DNA of 64,000 nt from the NCBI RefSeq assembly GCF_913773635.1, contig NZ_CAJYGQ010000009.1:62001-126000 (forward strand), given 5' to 3'. Each line of letters opens with the position of its first letter. Positions within the stretch are counted from its first letter, which is position 1. This DNA comes from an uncultured Mucilaginibacter sp. (GTDB taxonomy: Bacteria; Bacteroidota; Bacteroidia; Sphingobacteriales; Sphingobacteriaceae). The notes under the pieces are model-generated. The model ran no database searches and was not told the origin of the DNA. It saw nothing but the letters and a program-made list of their open reading frames with translations. Position numbers and translations under genes: made by a program. Shown piece by piece: positions 28,301-37,608 of the stretch.

Positions 28301-30499
28301 TTAGTGCTCCGAAAACACCTTATTGGTGCTTTGCATAAGCTCATCAAATGATGCCAGTTTTGCTTTAGGTAGCATAGCTTTATCTAACCATGCTTTGTTT
28401 CCATACACGCCTGAATTATTATAATCAAACGGCTTAAACCCAATTTGCTTAATTACCTCTGTATTGCGTATACTAAAGTTGAAGTGCTCAGCATCAACAA
28501 AACCTGGGTCGGCAATGGATGAGTGCTGATCATGCCCGGACTTCCTCCATCCTTCCAATCCTCCAAAAGGAAAATTAGGTTGCCGGGCTGAGGCATTCCA
28601 GTAAATGTTTGAGTCTACAGCAGTAACAGCGTTTTCCCAATACTTTTTAGAGTTTGTTTTGAATAATTCGCCTTGCTTATAATAGATGATATTACGTTTA
28701 AGGGTAAAAGATTGATGCGTTTCTGCGCGGCTCATTTGCAACTGAGATTCAATGCCCATTGCAAAAATATTATTTTGAATTATGTTGTTCTTGCCGTAGT
28801 GCTGATGAAAACCTGCACTTTTGGTATCATAAACCAAATTATTCTCTAATAGAATATCGCTTGATCCTTCGTCAGTATATAATCCCCAACCGCCGTAGGT
28901 GCGGGAGTAAATATGATGAATAACATTATTGGTTATTTGCGTACCGGGCGATGGGCCAAGCGTGTAAATGCCGCCCATATCACTCAACTCGCCCCAGCCC
29001 AAATGATGAATATGATTATAACTTATTGTATTGTGGTGAGTAACGCTGGGTTTATAACCCCATACCCATCCTACTGATATGCCGCTGTACCTAAAATCAG
29101 AAATATTATTATGGGTAATTTTGTTTTTGAATGCATGAAAGACCGCTATGCCTGCAGCACATGGAAAAGTGTAACCACCTGAATTTATTATATTGTTATC
29201 AATAGTGATGTGATTTGTTATTTCTGCAGTGTCTGCACTTAATTTCAGAGCGCCTAACTTAATACCACCTGCACCTAAATCGTGTAAATAACATTCGCTC
29301 ACAGTGCTATTATTGCAACCTTCCCTGTACCAAATACCATTTGCACCAGTATTTGCAATTTCGCAATTTTTAAAGTTGACATTGTTTGCATAATCTATCA
29401 TTACGGCGGCTTCAACAGGAGCTGCTGCCTGAACCGGTTCCTGGCCCGATGCGGGCAACTGATAACCTGAGACTTTGAAAGCAATGTTTTCAAAATTGAT
29501 GAAACTTACGCTTTGCGTTGCTGATGCACCTTTTATAACTAGTAACTGCTGAGTCAACGGCGCCAGGACTGTTGTGTTTTGGATGGTTTGCCCAGGTAAG
29601 GGTTTGTAATACAAGGTGCCCGACTGTTCTAACAACCACTCACCGGCGGTATCCAAAGCTGCTTTAAAGTTTTCAGCAATATATTGCGTTTTATCATTTA
29701 GCGGGTTCCATGATTTCATGCCTTGTCCCCTTACAGTGATGCTGGAATCAGTCAGGTTAAGACTATCAATGTACTTACGGGTATTATCCCACTTATGGTA
29801 AAACGTGAGGACTACTTTATTAATCTCTTCCTTTTTAATGAATTTGAGCCATCCGGCATCATTTCCTTTAACATACACTTTTTGGGTGGCCTTGGCTGCT
29901 ACTCTATCGCTACCTTTTTCAATTACAGTTTCAACAACTTTTTTGGGAGCGAAAAAGCCATTGTTAGGTGATTTTGCCCTAACTGCCCGCTCACCGTCAA
30001 CATACAGTTGCTCAAAACCATGTTTAGCTAACAAAGCGGGCAGCCTGGCAACCCATAAACCGTTTTTAACTTGAAAATTGTTAACCGGCATTCCGCCGAC
30101 AAAAACTGCACCGCCAGTTGACCTATAATTTACCGGAGCAGCTGCCGTTCCTGAGTCTTCGGGCAGCAATACAAAGGGTTCGTTTAAGTAATAAGTACCT
30201 GCGGCTATTTCAACTATGAAGGCTTCGGTGGGCTTACTTTGCCTCATTTTCCTTATTGCGTTGCGCGCAGCTGTCAATGTTGCAAAAGGTCCATCAGTAT
30301 TTTGTGCGTTTGGGTGAGCCAGTTTGCCTGAAAACTTATCGTTGCCATTGGTACCCACATAAAATGTAAATGCTGAAACGGATGTGGCGGATAAGAGTAG
30401 AAAAACAATGCTCAATATCCAAAACTTGAGGGTAAACCTCAGGTGGGCATCGGACGAATTTGAGGTCTGGTTTTCAGCAACCTTTTGAAAGTAAGTCAT
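28301..30499 (-). CDS. Secreted right-handed beta-helix hydrolase, GH141-like
   Basis: A 732-residue protein. The first hydrophobic segment is at about 26-44 (FWILSIVFLLLSATSVSA), preceded by an unusually long polar leader. The mature part begins FTFYVGTNGNDKFSG, then PFATLTAARNAIR and LPEDSGTAAAPVNYR, followed by a jelly-roll-like insert and a beta-helix (about 370-640). The stretch SDMGGIYTLGPSPGTQI then YGGWGLYTDEGSS is characteristic of the GH141-like beta-helix enzymes as I recall them, which include alpha-L-fucosidases active on rhamnogalacturonan II. It is a diverged paralogue of 19586-21877. No convincing copy of the shared operator was found upstream. Confidence 0.75.
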   Translation of the reverse strand: MTYFQKVAENQTSNSSDAHLRFTLKFWILSIVFLLLSATSVSAFTFYVGTNGNDKFSGKLAHPNAQNTDGPFATLTAARNAIRKMRQSKPTEAFIVEIAAGTYYLNEPFVLLPEDSGTAAAPVNYRSTGGAVFVGGMPVNNFQVKNGLWVARLPALLAKHGFEQLYVDGERAVRAKSPNNGFFAPKKVVETVIEKGSDRVAAKATQKVYVKGNDAGWLKFIKKEEINKVVLTFYHKWDNTRKYIDSLNLTDSSITVRGQGMKSWNPLNDKTQYIAENFKAALDTAGEWLLEQSGTLYYKPLPGQTIQNTTVLAPLTQQLLVIKGASATQSVSFINFENIAFKVSGYQLPASGQEPVQAAAPVEAAVMIDYANNVNFKNCEIANTGANGIWYREGCNNSTVSECYLHDLGAGGIKLGALKLSADTAEITNHITIDNNIINSGGYTFPCAAGIAVFHAFKNKITHNNISDFRYSGISVGWVWGYKPSVTHHNTISYNHIHHLGWGELSDMGGIYTLGPSPGTQITNNVIHHIYSRTYGGWGLYTDEGSSDILLENNLVYDTKSAGFHQHYGKNNIIQNNIFAMGIESQLQMSRAETHQSFTLKRNIIYYKQGELFKTNSKKYWENAVTAVDSNIYWNASARQPNFPFGGLEGWRKSGHDQHSSIADPGFVDAEHFNFSIRNTEVIKQIGFKPFDYNNSGVYGNKAWLDKAMLPKAKLASFDELMQSTNKVFSEH

Positions 30500-30651
30500 A
30501 AGTGTGCAATTAGCGTCAAACAGAGTACAGCTTGAGGAGTAAAGTAAATGATAATAACATTTATAAACCTTACGCCGGTGTTGTATTTATCTATTTAAAC
30601 AGACCATTTTCACAGTCACACTTGTACCAGGCCACCAAAGGGCTAATGTGA

Positions 30652-31221
30652 TCAGCCTATGTATTCCAACAGCTTTTGTGCAATGGCTTTAGGTTCCAAA
30701 ACATGATCGGGGTGATCATTTGCTATCAAACTTTGCGGCATTAAGGGAAATTGTGCGGTAATGGGATCTTGCACTATCACCAATCCATCCTCATCTTCAA
30801 TTGCTTTTGCACCCTCCAGCCCATCATAACCGGCACCACTTAAAATAACGCCGATACTCTTGCTTTTGGCTTCAGTAGCCATGCTTTTAAAACAATGATC
30901 TATGGTTCGGTTAATTTTACTTTCTGAAGTACGCTCTTCTACAGATATATAACCGTCGTTAATTTTAAATTGCTTTCCTTCGGCCATAACGTATATTTTT
31001 CCCGGCTCCAAAAGCTCTGCATTTTGTACAGCAATTACATCAAGCGGTGTTATGCGTTGTAAAATATGATTAAGATTACTTGGCTTTTGAGCCGGAATAT
31101 GCTGTATCACAATTACAGCCGCTTTAACATCAGTAGTTAATGCTTTAACGATCTCCTTTAAAGGATCAAAACCACCGGCTGATGAACCTATCCCAATCAA
31201 ATAAAAATCATATTCTGCCAT
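30652..31221 (-). CDS. Stand-alone CheB methylesterase-domain protein
   Basis: A 189-residue cytoplasmic protein made only of the CheB catalytic domain. The triad is visible: Ser 14 in GIGSSAGG, His 41 in IQHIP, and an Asp near 132 in GAGYDGLEG. CheB enzymes remove methyl groups (or deamidate Gln) on chemoreceptors. The usual N-terminal receiver domain is absent, and no chemotaxis genes are nearby, so it may act in another signalling pathway, as CheB/CheR-like proteins do in several Bacteroidota. It is flanked by the PUL on one side and a convergent-free outer membrane gene on the other. Confidence 0.85.
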   Translation of the reverse strand: MAEYDFYLIGIGSSAGGFDPLKEIVKALTTDVKAAVIVIQHIPAQKPSNLNHILQRITPLDVIAVQNAELLEPGKIYVMAEGKQFKINDGYISVEERTSESKINRTIDHCFKSMATEAKSKSIGVILSGAGYDGLEGAKAIEDEDGLVIVQDPITAQFPLMPQSLIANDHPDHVLEPKAIAQKLLEYIG

Positions 31222-31348
31222 ATAATCACAAATTTTTAAATCTTAGCAAAACAGGTAGCAATGCCATAGCACACTGTATTTGTTAAGCCAATAAATAGAC
31301 TACATACACTGGGGGTAATTGTTCGCCTTAAACAGTTCGTTTACAAAA

Positions 31349-31382
31349 ACAAAAGGGGAACTCTACTGAGCCCCCCTTTTGT
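31349..31382 (-). terminator. Intrinsic terminator of the FadL-like gene
   Basis: On the minus strand ACAAAAGGGG pairs with CCCCTTTTGT, extended inside by G-U pairs and CTC/GAG around an AGTA loop, and followed by TTTTG. It lies 22 bp after the stop at 31405. Confidence 0.8.
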
Positions 31383-31404
31383 TAGTTATTTATATGCGTT
31401 TTAA

Positions 31405-32877
31405 TTAAAACCTTACACCTAAAGTAAGGTAAACGTTGCTGAAACGATTATTTAAGTTTGCTATAGGCGTTGCCGGCCCTACATCATAAGGACGCACAGT
31501 GCCTGATGTTTTTACGTGAGTATAAGTTGCGTCCAAAGAATAGTTTTGGAAACGGTAACCTAAACCACCACTAACGGTATTCATATCCGCACCACCGTTT
31601 TTCAACGGGTTACCCATAAATCCGTAGCCTCCACGTAAAAAGAAGCTATCAGCCAAACGAGCCTCGGCACCAACTCTTGAGTTTACTACCGATTTGTAAT
31701 CTCTTCTTATCTCTGTGTTATCATCTCTGTCACCGTTAAATGATAGCTTGGCACTTGAGTAATCAACGTATTCAACATCGCCGCTGATGAAACCATACTT
31801 ACCAAAGAAGTAAGCCAAACCACCTGCTAGTTTTAAAGGTGTACGCAGGTTGTAAGAAAAGTCGTAGTTCTGCCTGTCACTCACAGGACGGATGTTATCA
31901 AACTGTGTGCTGATGCCCTCTGAATAACTATCATCAATGTTATACCATGTAGGCGAAGTAAATAATGCACCTATTCTTAACGATTCAACCGGTCTTAAAA
32001 TCATACCCAGCTTTACATTGATACCACTACCGCTAGTGCTTTGATCGCGTATGAAATCAGAATTAAAGTTTCTGCTTACATCATTACCGTTTTCAAATAA
32101 TGAAGCCGTTCCGGTTTCGGTAAAAGTATTTATAGAATTATAACGCAGGCTGCTGATACCCACCGAGCCACCTATGTAAACTTTGTTGCTACTATTTAAA
32201 CCAAAGGCCAGGTTAAACTCTGATTGTCCACCTGTGCGCATGGTGTTTGATAGTTGTGCAACGGAACCTCTCACGTTACTTTGATAACTATTGCTTGAAT
32301 TGTATAAATCAATTAATTGCTGATCATAAGCTATACCTTGAAGTGTACCTTCCTGAGGCAGCTCCTCATTAGGCAATCGGTTTGAGTTAGCTAGGTTGGC
32401 GTAGTAATTTGCAACAGAATTACCGCCGTTTTGACCACCGTAAGTAATATTTTCATAAAAATTATTGGTACGGTTGTAGCCTACTCCAAAATTGAAACTT
32501 AAAAGGCCTTTGCTTTTATCTGCTCCGCGAGCCGAATTTACACGCGAGTGAAATACAATGGATGCATTGCTTAAATTAACAGCACTGCGTTTGTCGCTCA
32601 TGTTATTACCAAGATAACTTGATTTCACATTCGAACCATTGTACTCAGGTGTAAAACTAAACTCAGAACGGGTAAAGAAACCCAAGCCTGCCGGGTTATT
32701 GCCTATCGAGCTTAAATCTCCGCCAACTGCAGTTCCGGCGTTGCCTATACCTCTAATGCGTGCTGTTGCGCCCGGCTGAAAGGTTGAAAACCTCAGCGCG
32801 TCTTGCGCATATTGTGCAAAGCTATTTTGAGCAAATGCTACTGTAGCAAGTGCGCTTAATAAATATTTGATTTTCAT
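31405..32877 (-). CDS. FadL/OMPP1-like outer membrane beta-barrel protein
   Basis: A 490-residue protein with a signal peptide ending SFAQ near residue 21. The mature start ALRFSTFQPGATARIRGIGN and the DLSSIGNNPAGLGFF block fit the FadL/TodX (OMPP1) family, whose N-terminus plugs the barrel and whose NPAG motif is conserved. The rest alternates strands typical of a barrel and ends FSNVYLTLGVRF, with a terminal aromatic. Members carry hydrophobic molecules such as fatty acids across the outer membrane; in Bacteroidota some act in type IX secretion or have unknown cargo. It is 23 bp downstream of a Gly/Tyr-rich lipoprotein gene and ends in a terminator, so the two may form an operon. Confidence 0.82.
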   Translation of the reverse strand: MKIKYLLSALATVAFAQNSFAQYAQDALRFSTFQPGATARIRGIGNAGTAVGGDLSSIGNNPAGLGFFTRSEFSFTPEYNGSNVKSSYLGNNMSDKRSAVNLSNASIVFHSRVNSARGADKSKGLLSFNFGVGYNRTNNFYENITYGGQNGGNSVANYYANLANSNRLPNEELPQEGTLQGIAYDQQLIDLYNSSNSYQSNVRGSVAQLSNTMRTGGQSEFNLAFGLNSSNKVYIGGSVGISSLRYNSINTFTETGTASLFENGNDVSRNFNSDFIRDQSTSGSGINVKLGMILRPVESLRIGALFTSPTWYNIDDSYSEGISTQFDNIRPVSDRQNYDFSYNLRTPLKLAGGLAYFFGKYGFISGDVEYVDYSSAKLSFNGDRDDNTEIRRDYKSVVNSRVGAEARLADSFFLRGGYGFMGNPLKNGGADMNTVSGGLGYRFQNYSLDATYTHVKTSGTVRPYDVGPATPIANLNNRFSNVYLTLGVRF

Positions 32878-32900
32878 ATGTTAAATGTGCAATAAGATGT

Positions 32901-33797
32901 TTATGGTCTTGATGGACGTGCGCCGCCACCGCCGCCGCCTCCACCTGAGTAACCACCGCCGCCGCCTCTGCTGCCGCCGCTGTTACCTGGATTGTAAGTT
33001 GGCCTTTCAACAGTAGTTGGGCGATAAACAGGCTGTGGATTTGATTCGCCACGTGCGCCGCGTGATACACGACCGCCATAGCTTCCGTTTGCGCCAGAAT
33101 TGCCATTACCGTTTACACTGTTAGTGCCTCTTCGGCCCGGATAGTTACCCGCGTTTGGATAATTGCCGCTGTAACCAACCCTGCGGCCGCTTGTGCTGCC
33201 GTAAGAGCCCGATCCGTTGAAGTTACGGTTAGGTCTGCTGCGGTAATTTGGATTGTTGTAGGCCGAGTAGCCTCCCCAATAACCACCACCATAACCTAAG
33301 CCCGTTCCCCAAAAAGAATATGGTGAGCCCCAGCCACCGTAGCCATAGCCCCACGGACTGTAGCCTAAGCCACCGCCCCAGCCCCAGCCGCTACCATAAC
33401 CGTAACCTAGGCCAACGCCCAGTCCCCAGCCACCATAGCCGCCCCAGCCGTTACCATACCCATAGTAGGGGCTGGCAAATGCACTGTATGCGTAGGGGTT
33501 ATTATAGCCATAATAGTAATCGCCATAATAATCAAATGGCGAATTATAACCAAAACGGTTTATGCGCGAGGCATAACTGTCATAATAATAGTAATCATCA
33601 TCGTCGCCACTGGTGGCCACGTAACGCTCATCGTCACTTATTGCCTGACGATAAACAGGTGCATCACCGGCTTCTGCTTTACTGAAGTACACATCGTCAT
33701 CCTGTTTTGCGCTGGATGCCAATTGACTGGTAGTTGAGCAGGAAGCAAAGGCTAATGCACTCACAAGAACGGCTGCGTGCAAAAAGTTCCTTTTCAT
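32901..33797 (-). CDS. Gly/Tyr/Trp-rich low-complexity lipoprotein
   Basis: A 298-residue protein with a lipobox (LAFASC, Cys 20). After an acidic segment with DDDDYYYYD comes a long region (about 80-190) of Gly, Tyr and Trp repeats such as GYGYGSGWGWGG. Next is an Asn/Ser/Gly/Arg-rich part, and the tail is a run of Gly and Ser ending ARPSRP. No enzyme domain is seen. Such composition suits an extracellular, disordered, possibly adhesive or aggregating coat protein, but function is unknown. A promoter-like TATGTTTT with TTTG 21 bp before it lies upstream. It precedes the FadL-like gene on the same strand. Confidence 0.78.
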   Translation of the reverse strand: MKRNFLHAAVLVSALAFASCSTTSQLASSAKQDDDVYFSKAEAGDAPVYRQAISDDERYVATSGDDDDYYYYDSYASRINRFGYNSPFDYYGDYYYGYNNPYAYSAFASPYYGYGNGWGGYGGWGLGVGLGYGYGSGWGWGGGLGYSPWGYGYGGWGSPYSFWGTGLGYGGGYWGGYSAYNNPNYRSRPNRNFNGSGSYGSTSGRRVGYSGNYPNAGNYPGRRGTNSVNGNGNSGANGSYGGRVSRGARGESNPQPVYRPTTVERPTYNPGNSGGSRGGGGGYSGGGGGGGGARPSRP

Positions 33798-33902
33798 TTT
33801 ATAGGGTATATTTAAAGTTGAAGATTAAAAACATAATTAATTTATAAATTTGGCAGCAAACTTACATATTTCAATAGTCAAAATTCATTCCACAAAGTAT
33901 AT

Positions 33903-35375
33903 ATGAGCAAGGGGATTATAAGTAAAGACGAAGATTACTCGCAATGGTTTAATGACCTTGTAATAAAAGCTGATCTTGCCGAATACTCACCGGTAAGAGG
34001 CTGCATGATCATTAAGCCGTACGGCTACTCCATATGGGAAAAAATGCAGGCCGCGCTTGATAAAATGTTTAAAGACACCGGGCACAGCAACGCATATTTT
34101 CCGCTGTTAATACCAAAATCCTTCTTCTCAAAAGAGGCAAGTCACGTTGAGGGGTTTGCTAAAGAATGTGCGGTGGTAACGCATTACCGTTTAAAGAACG
34201 ATGGCGAAGGCCAGATTATTGTTGACGAGGAAGCAAAATTGGAAGAAGAATTAATTATTCGTCCAACCTCTGAAACTATCATATGGAATACCTACCGCGG
34301 CTGGATACAATCTTACAGAGATTTGCCTATACTGGTTAACCAATGGGCCAACGTAATGCGCTGGGAAATGCGTACACGCCTGTTTTTGCGTACCAGTGAA
34401 TTTTTATGGCAGGAAGGCCATACTGCCCACGCAACTGCCGAAGAAGCTATTGCCGAAACCGAACAAATGCTGGAAGTATACGCTGACTTTGTTGAAAACT
34501 GGATGAGCGTACCGGTAGTAAAAGGGCGTAAAACCGCTAATGAGCGTTTTGCTGGTGCATTGGATACCTATTGTATTGAAGCCTTAATGCAGGACGGAAA
34601 AGCTTTACAGGCAGGAACATCGCACTTTTTAGGGCAGAACTTTGCCAAGGCATTTGATGTGAAGTTTACCAGCAAAGAAGGCAAGCTGGATTATGTTTGG
34701 GCAACATCATGGGGGGTATCAACCCGCCTAATGGGCGCATTAATTATGACCCACTCTGATGATGCCGGTTTAGTACTTCCTCCAAAACTGGCTCCAATTC
34801 AGGTTGTTGCTGTACCAATTTATAAACACGATGAGGAGTTGGAAAACATTCGCACTTACATTAAAGGCTTAAGTGCCGAGCTGCGTGCCAAAGGAATTTC
34901 CATTAAATTTGACGACCGTGACACCCAGCGCCCGGGCTTTAAATTTGCCGAATATGAATTGAAAGGCGTGCCTTTGCGTATAGCCATTGGCAGCCGCGAC
35001 ATGCAAAACGGAACAGTAGAACTGGCCCGTCGCGACACCAAAACCAAAGAAACTGTAAATCAGGAGGGTTTGGCTGATCATATTGAGCAACTACTTGAAC
35101 AAATACAAAAAAACATTTACGATAAAGCATTTAACTTCCGCGCCGAAAATACTGTTGAAGTAAATGACTACGAGGAGTTTAAACGACTGTTAGACGAAAA
35201 GCCAGGCTTTATTTCGGCACATTGGGACGGTACACCTGAAACTGAGCAACGCATTAAAGAAGAAACCAAAGCCACCATTCGCTGTATTCCTTTAAACAAC
35301 AAACAGGAAGACGGTAAGTGTATATTAACAGGCAAACCATCAACGCAAAGGGTTTTGTTTGCAAGAGCATATTAA
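33903..35375 (+). CDS. proS: Prolyl-tRNA synthetase, short archaeal/eukaryote-type
   Basis: A 490-residue class II aminoacyl-tRNA synthetase that charges tRNA-Pro. Recognised segments: [31 protein letters not shown] (motif 2 region), [27 protein letters not shown], and the motif 3 area [17 protein letters not shown], then the anticodon-binding domain (from about 300, IQVVAVPI) and the C-terminal zinc-type domain. At under 500 residues it lacks the editing insertion of the long bacterial form, so it is the short type common in Bacteroidota. A perfect TAAATTTG box sits at 33845-33852, about 50 bp upstream of the ATG. Confidence 0.95.
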   Translation: MSKGIISKDEDYSQWFNDLVIKADLAEYSPVRGCMIIKPYGYSIWEKMQAALDKMFKDTGHSNAYFPLLIPKSFFSKEASHVEGFAKECAVVTHYRLKNDGEGQIIVDEEAKLEEELIIRPTSETIIWNTYRGWIQSYRDLPILVNQWANVMRWEMRTRLFLRTSEFLWQEGHTAHATAEEAIAETEQMLEVYADFVENWMSVPVVKGRKTANERFAGALDTYCIEALMQDGKALQAGTSHFLGQNFAKAFDVKFTSKEGKLDYVWATSWGVSTRLMGALIMTHSDDAGLVLPPKLAPIQVVAVPIYKHDEELENIRTYIKGLSAELRAKGISIKFDDRDTQRPGFKFAEYELKGVPLRIAIGSRDMQNGTVELARRDTKTKETVNQEGLADHIEQLLEQIQKNIYDKAFNFRAENTVEVNDYEEFKRLLDEKPGFISAHWDGTPETEQRIKEETKATIRCIPLNNKQEDGKCILTGKPSTQRVLFARAY

Positions 35376-35526
35376 CCCCCCACCCCCCTGAAGGGGGAGC
35401 AGGAGTTGATAGCTTATTTAAAATTAATATTTTAAAAGTCCTTCCCTAAGGGCATGTTTTATTAAAACACTACTCTTATTTAGGGATAGGAGTAGCTACG
35501 AGTCCCCCGTTCAGGGGGCTGGGGGT
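35375..35526. repeat. 152-bp inverted-repeat element between proS and the Cys/Met enzyme gene
   Basis: Left end ACCCCCCACCCCCCTGAAGG (35375-35394, continuing to about 35400) and right end (35501-35526) are near-perfect inverted copies, each also able to pair internally (CCCCCTGAAGGGGG type). Further in, CCTTCCCTAA and TTAGGGATAGG also pair. It ends exactly at the ATG of the next gene. No transposase is present; it looks like a MITE-type or palindromic intergenic repeat. Confidence 0.75.
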
Positions 35527-36666
35527 ATGAAATTCGGAACCAAAGCGATACATGCGGGGCAACATCCCGATCCAACTACTGGCGCAGTAATGACGCCAAT
35601 ATATCAAACATCAACCTATGCACAGGCTGCACCGGGCGATAATAAGGGTTATGAATACTCGCGTGGCACCAACCCTACCCGCAAGGCATTGGAAGACTGT
35701 TTAGCCGCTTTAGAAAATGCTAAATACGGTCTGGCTTTTTCAAGTGGTATGGGCGCAACTGATGCGGTAATGAAGTTGCTCTCTCCGGGAGATGAGGTTA
35801 TTACCGGTAACGATCTTTATGGTGGCTCCTACCGCATTTTCACCAAGATATTTGCAGGCTATGGCATCACGTTCCATTTCCTTGATCTGAGCGATCCGAC
35901 TATTATAGAGGAGTACGTAAACAAAAACACAAAGCTGGTTTGGATAGAAACGCCTACCAACCCAACTATGCAGGTTGTAGATATTGAAGCCATTGCAGCA
36001 ATCACTAAAAAGCATGAGCTTACCTTGGTGGTTGACAATACATTTGCGTCCCCCTACCTGCAAAACCCAATGGATTTGGGTGCAGATATAGTAATGCATT
36101 CAGTTACCAAATACATTGGCGGTCACTCTGATTTGGTTATGGGTGCTTTGATGATGAACGACGAGGACTTGTACAAACGCCTTTGGTTCATTTATAATGC
36201 CTGTGGTGCTACTCCTGGCCCAATGGACAGCTTTTTAGCATTGCGTGGCATTAAAACCCTGCACCTGCGCATGAAAGCCCATTGCGAAAACGGCCGTGCC
36301 GTTGCTGAGTTTTTAAAGTTACATCCAAAGGTTGAAAAAATATACTGGCCGGGCTTTACCGATCATCCTAACCACGAAGTAGCCAAAAAGCAAATGCGCG
36401 ATTTTGGTGGCATGATCTCCATCGTGCTTAAAGATGCCGGGCTTGACGAAACCTTCCGCATTGCCTCTAATTTTAATGTATTTACGTTGGCCGAATCATT
36501 AGGTGGTGTTGAATCACTAATCAATCATCCTGCCACCATGACCCATGGCTCTATACCCAAGGAAGTGCGCGAGAAAGTAGGCGTGGTTGATAATCTTTTA
36601 CGCATCAGTGTAGGAGTAGAAGATATTGAAGACTTACTGGAAGATTTGAAGAACGCTTTGTCATAA
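35527..36666 (+). CDS. Cys/Met metabolism PLP-dependent enzyme (cystathionine gamma-synthase/lyase type)
   Basis: A 379-residue cytosolic enzyme of fold-type I. It starts KFGTKAIHAGQHPDP, a typical opening, and shows YEYSRGTNPTR, GLAFSSGMGATDA, the ETPTNPTMQ block, DNTFASPYLQNP, and SVTKYIGGHSD with the PLP-binding Lys at 195. These enzymes handle cystathionine: gamma-synthase joins an activated homoserine to Cys, gamma-lyase breaks cystathionine to Cys and 2-oxobutyrate. The two cannot be told apart by eye, so no symbol is given. The repeat element before it touches its ATG, so a promoter may lie within that element. Confidence 0.92.
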   Translation: MKFGTKAIHAGQHPDPTTGAVMTPIYQTSTYAQAAPGDNKGYEYSRGTNPTRKALEDCLAALENAKYGLAFSSGMGATDAVMKLLSPGDEVITGNDLYGGSYRIFTKIFAGYGITFHFLDLSDPTIIEEYVNKNTKLVWIETPTNPTMQVVDIEAIAAITKKHELTLVVDNTFASPYLQNPMDLGADIVMHSVTKYIGGHSDLVMGALMMNDEDLYKRLWFIYNACGATPGPMDSFLALRGIKTLHLRMKAHCENGRAVAEFLKLHPKVEKIYWPGFTDHPNHEVAKKQMRDFGGMISIVLKDAGLDETFRIASNFNVFTLAESLGGVESLINHPATMTHGSIPKEVREKVGVVDNLLRISVGVEDIEDLLEDLKNALS

Positions 36667-36675
36667 AAAGAACTG

Positions 36676-36750
36676 GAGCCAAGAAACAAGAGCTAGGATT
36701 CTCCAAAAGTTTCAGAGCAATCTTGTCTCCTGGCTCTTGCTTCCTGACTC
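36676..36750. repeat. 75-bp inverted-repeat element
   Basis: Two 23-base arms, 36676-36698 and 36728-36750, are inverted copies that differ at four positions, all transitions. They share the core GAA(A/G)CAAGAGC. The element fills the gap between the PLP enzyme gene and the TIGR02757 gene, six bases before the latter's ATG. No coding capacity. Confidence 0.7.
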
Positions 36751-36756
36751 TAAGTT

Positions 36757-37602
36757 ATGGTTACCGACATTAAAGCCTTCCTTGACTCCAAAGTTGCCCA
36801 ATACAATCACCCCAATTTTATTGAGAACGATCCTATTGTTATCCCTCATCAGTTTACGCTAAGGCAGGACATTGAAATTATGGGTTTTTGGGCGGCAACC
36901 CTGGCTTGGGGACAGCGCGTAACCATCATCAAAAAATGCCGCGAATTGATTGCTTTAATGGATGGTGCTCCTTATGATTTCATCATCAATCACCAGGAAC
37001 CTGACCTCAAAAAGCTACTGAGCTTTAAGCACCGTACTTTTAATGATATTGATACCCTGTATTTCATACAATTTTTCAAGCATCACTATAGTAATTATCA
37101 CTCGCTGGAAGACGCGTTCTTACCTCGCGTAACAAACTCTTTTATTTCAGATGATAATGAATCTTATGAGTTAAATAATACCGGGCCTGGCACTCAGAAG
37201 GCCTTAAATCATTTTAGAAAGTATTTCTTCTCCTTGCCGGATTTTCCGCATCGTACTAAAAAGCACGTATCATCACCATCCCAAAAGTCTACCTGTAAGC
37301 GCCTGAACATGTTTTTACGCTGGATGGTTCGTAAAGATGATTCTGGGGTTGATTTTGGTATATGGAACCGTATTAGCCCGGCAGATTTAGTTTGTCCGTG
37401 TGATATACACGTTGACCGTATAGCCCGCAAGCTTAAACTGATAACGCGCAAGCAAACCGATTGGCAAACGGCCCTCGAGCTTACCGATCACCTCCGCCAG
37501 TTTGACCCCGCCGACCCGGTAAAATATGATTTCGCTTTATTTGGTTTGGGTATTGAAGAACGGTGGGGACTGGATAATTTATTGGCTGGAGTAAAATTGT
37601 AG
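36757..37602 (+). CDS. TIGR02757 (DUF2400) family protein
   Basis: A 281-residue protein without signal peptide or membrane segment. The opening (FLDSKVAQYN, FIENDPIVIPHQF), IMGFWAATLAWGQR, LSFKHRTFNDID, KRLNMFLRWMVRKDD, VCPCDIHVDR and the end FALFGLGIEERW are conserved segments I associate with the Bacteroidota family TIGR02757. The pattern with a helix-hairpin-like DPVKYDFALFGLG near the end recalls the DNA glycosylase fold, but no function is established. It is probably cotranscribed with the PLP enzyme despite the repeat element between them. Confidence 0.8.
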   Translation: MVTDIKAFLDSKVAQYNHPNFIENDPIVIPHQFTLRQDIEIMGFWAATLAWGQRVTIIKKCRELIALMDGAPYDFIINHQEPDLKKLLSFKHRTFNDIDTLYFIQFFKHHYSNYHSLEDAFLPRVTNSFISDDNESYELNNTGPGTQKALNHFRKYFFSLPDFPHRTKKHVSSPSQKSTCKRLNMFLRWMVRKDDSGVDFGIWNRISPADLVCPCDIHVDRIARKLKLITRKQTDWQTALELTDHLRQFDPADPVKYDFALFGLGIEERWGLDNLLAGVKL

Positions 37603-37608
37603 TATCGG

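Noticed and set aside
30500..30651. Possible fourth copy of the PUL operator upstream of the beta-helix gene at 28301
   Set aside because: TACAACAC is present on the minus strand, but no matching half-site lies 21 bp before it.
33248..33685. Plus-strand frame of 145 codons rich in His, Asn and Ser
   Set aside because: Antisense shadow of the Gly/Tyr-rich lipoprotein gene.
35375..35526. Insertion sequence
   Set aside because: Inverted ends are present, but there is no transposase frame or target duplication visible; kept as a repeat element.
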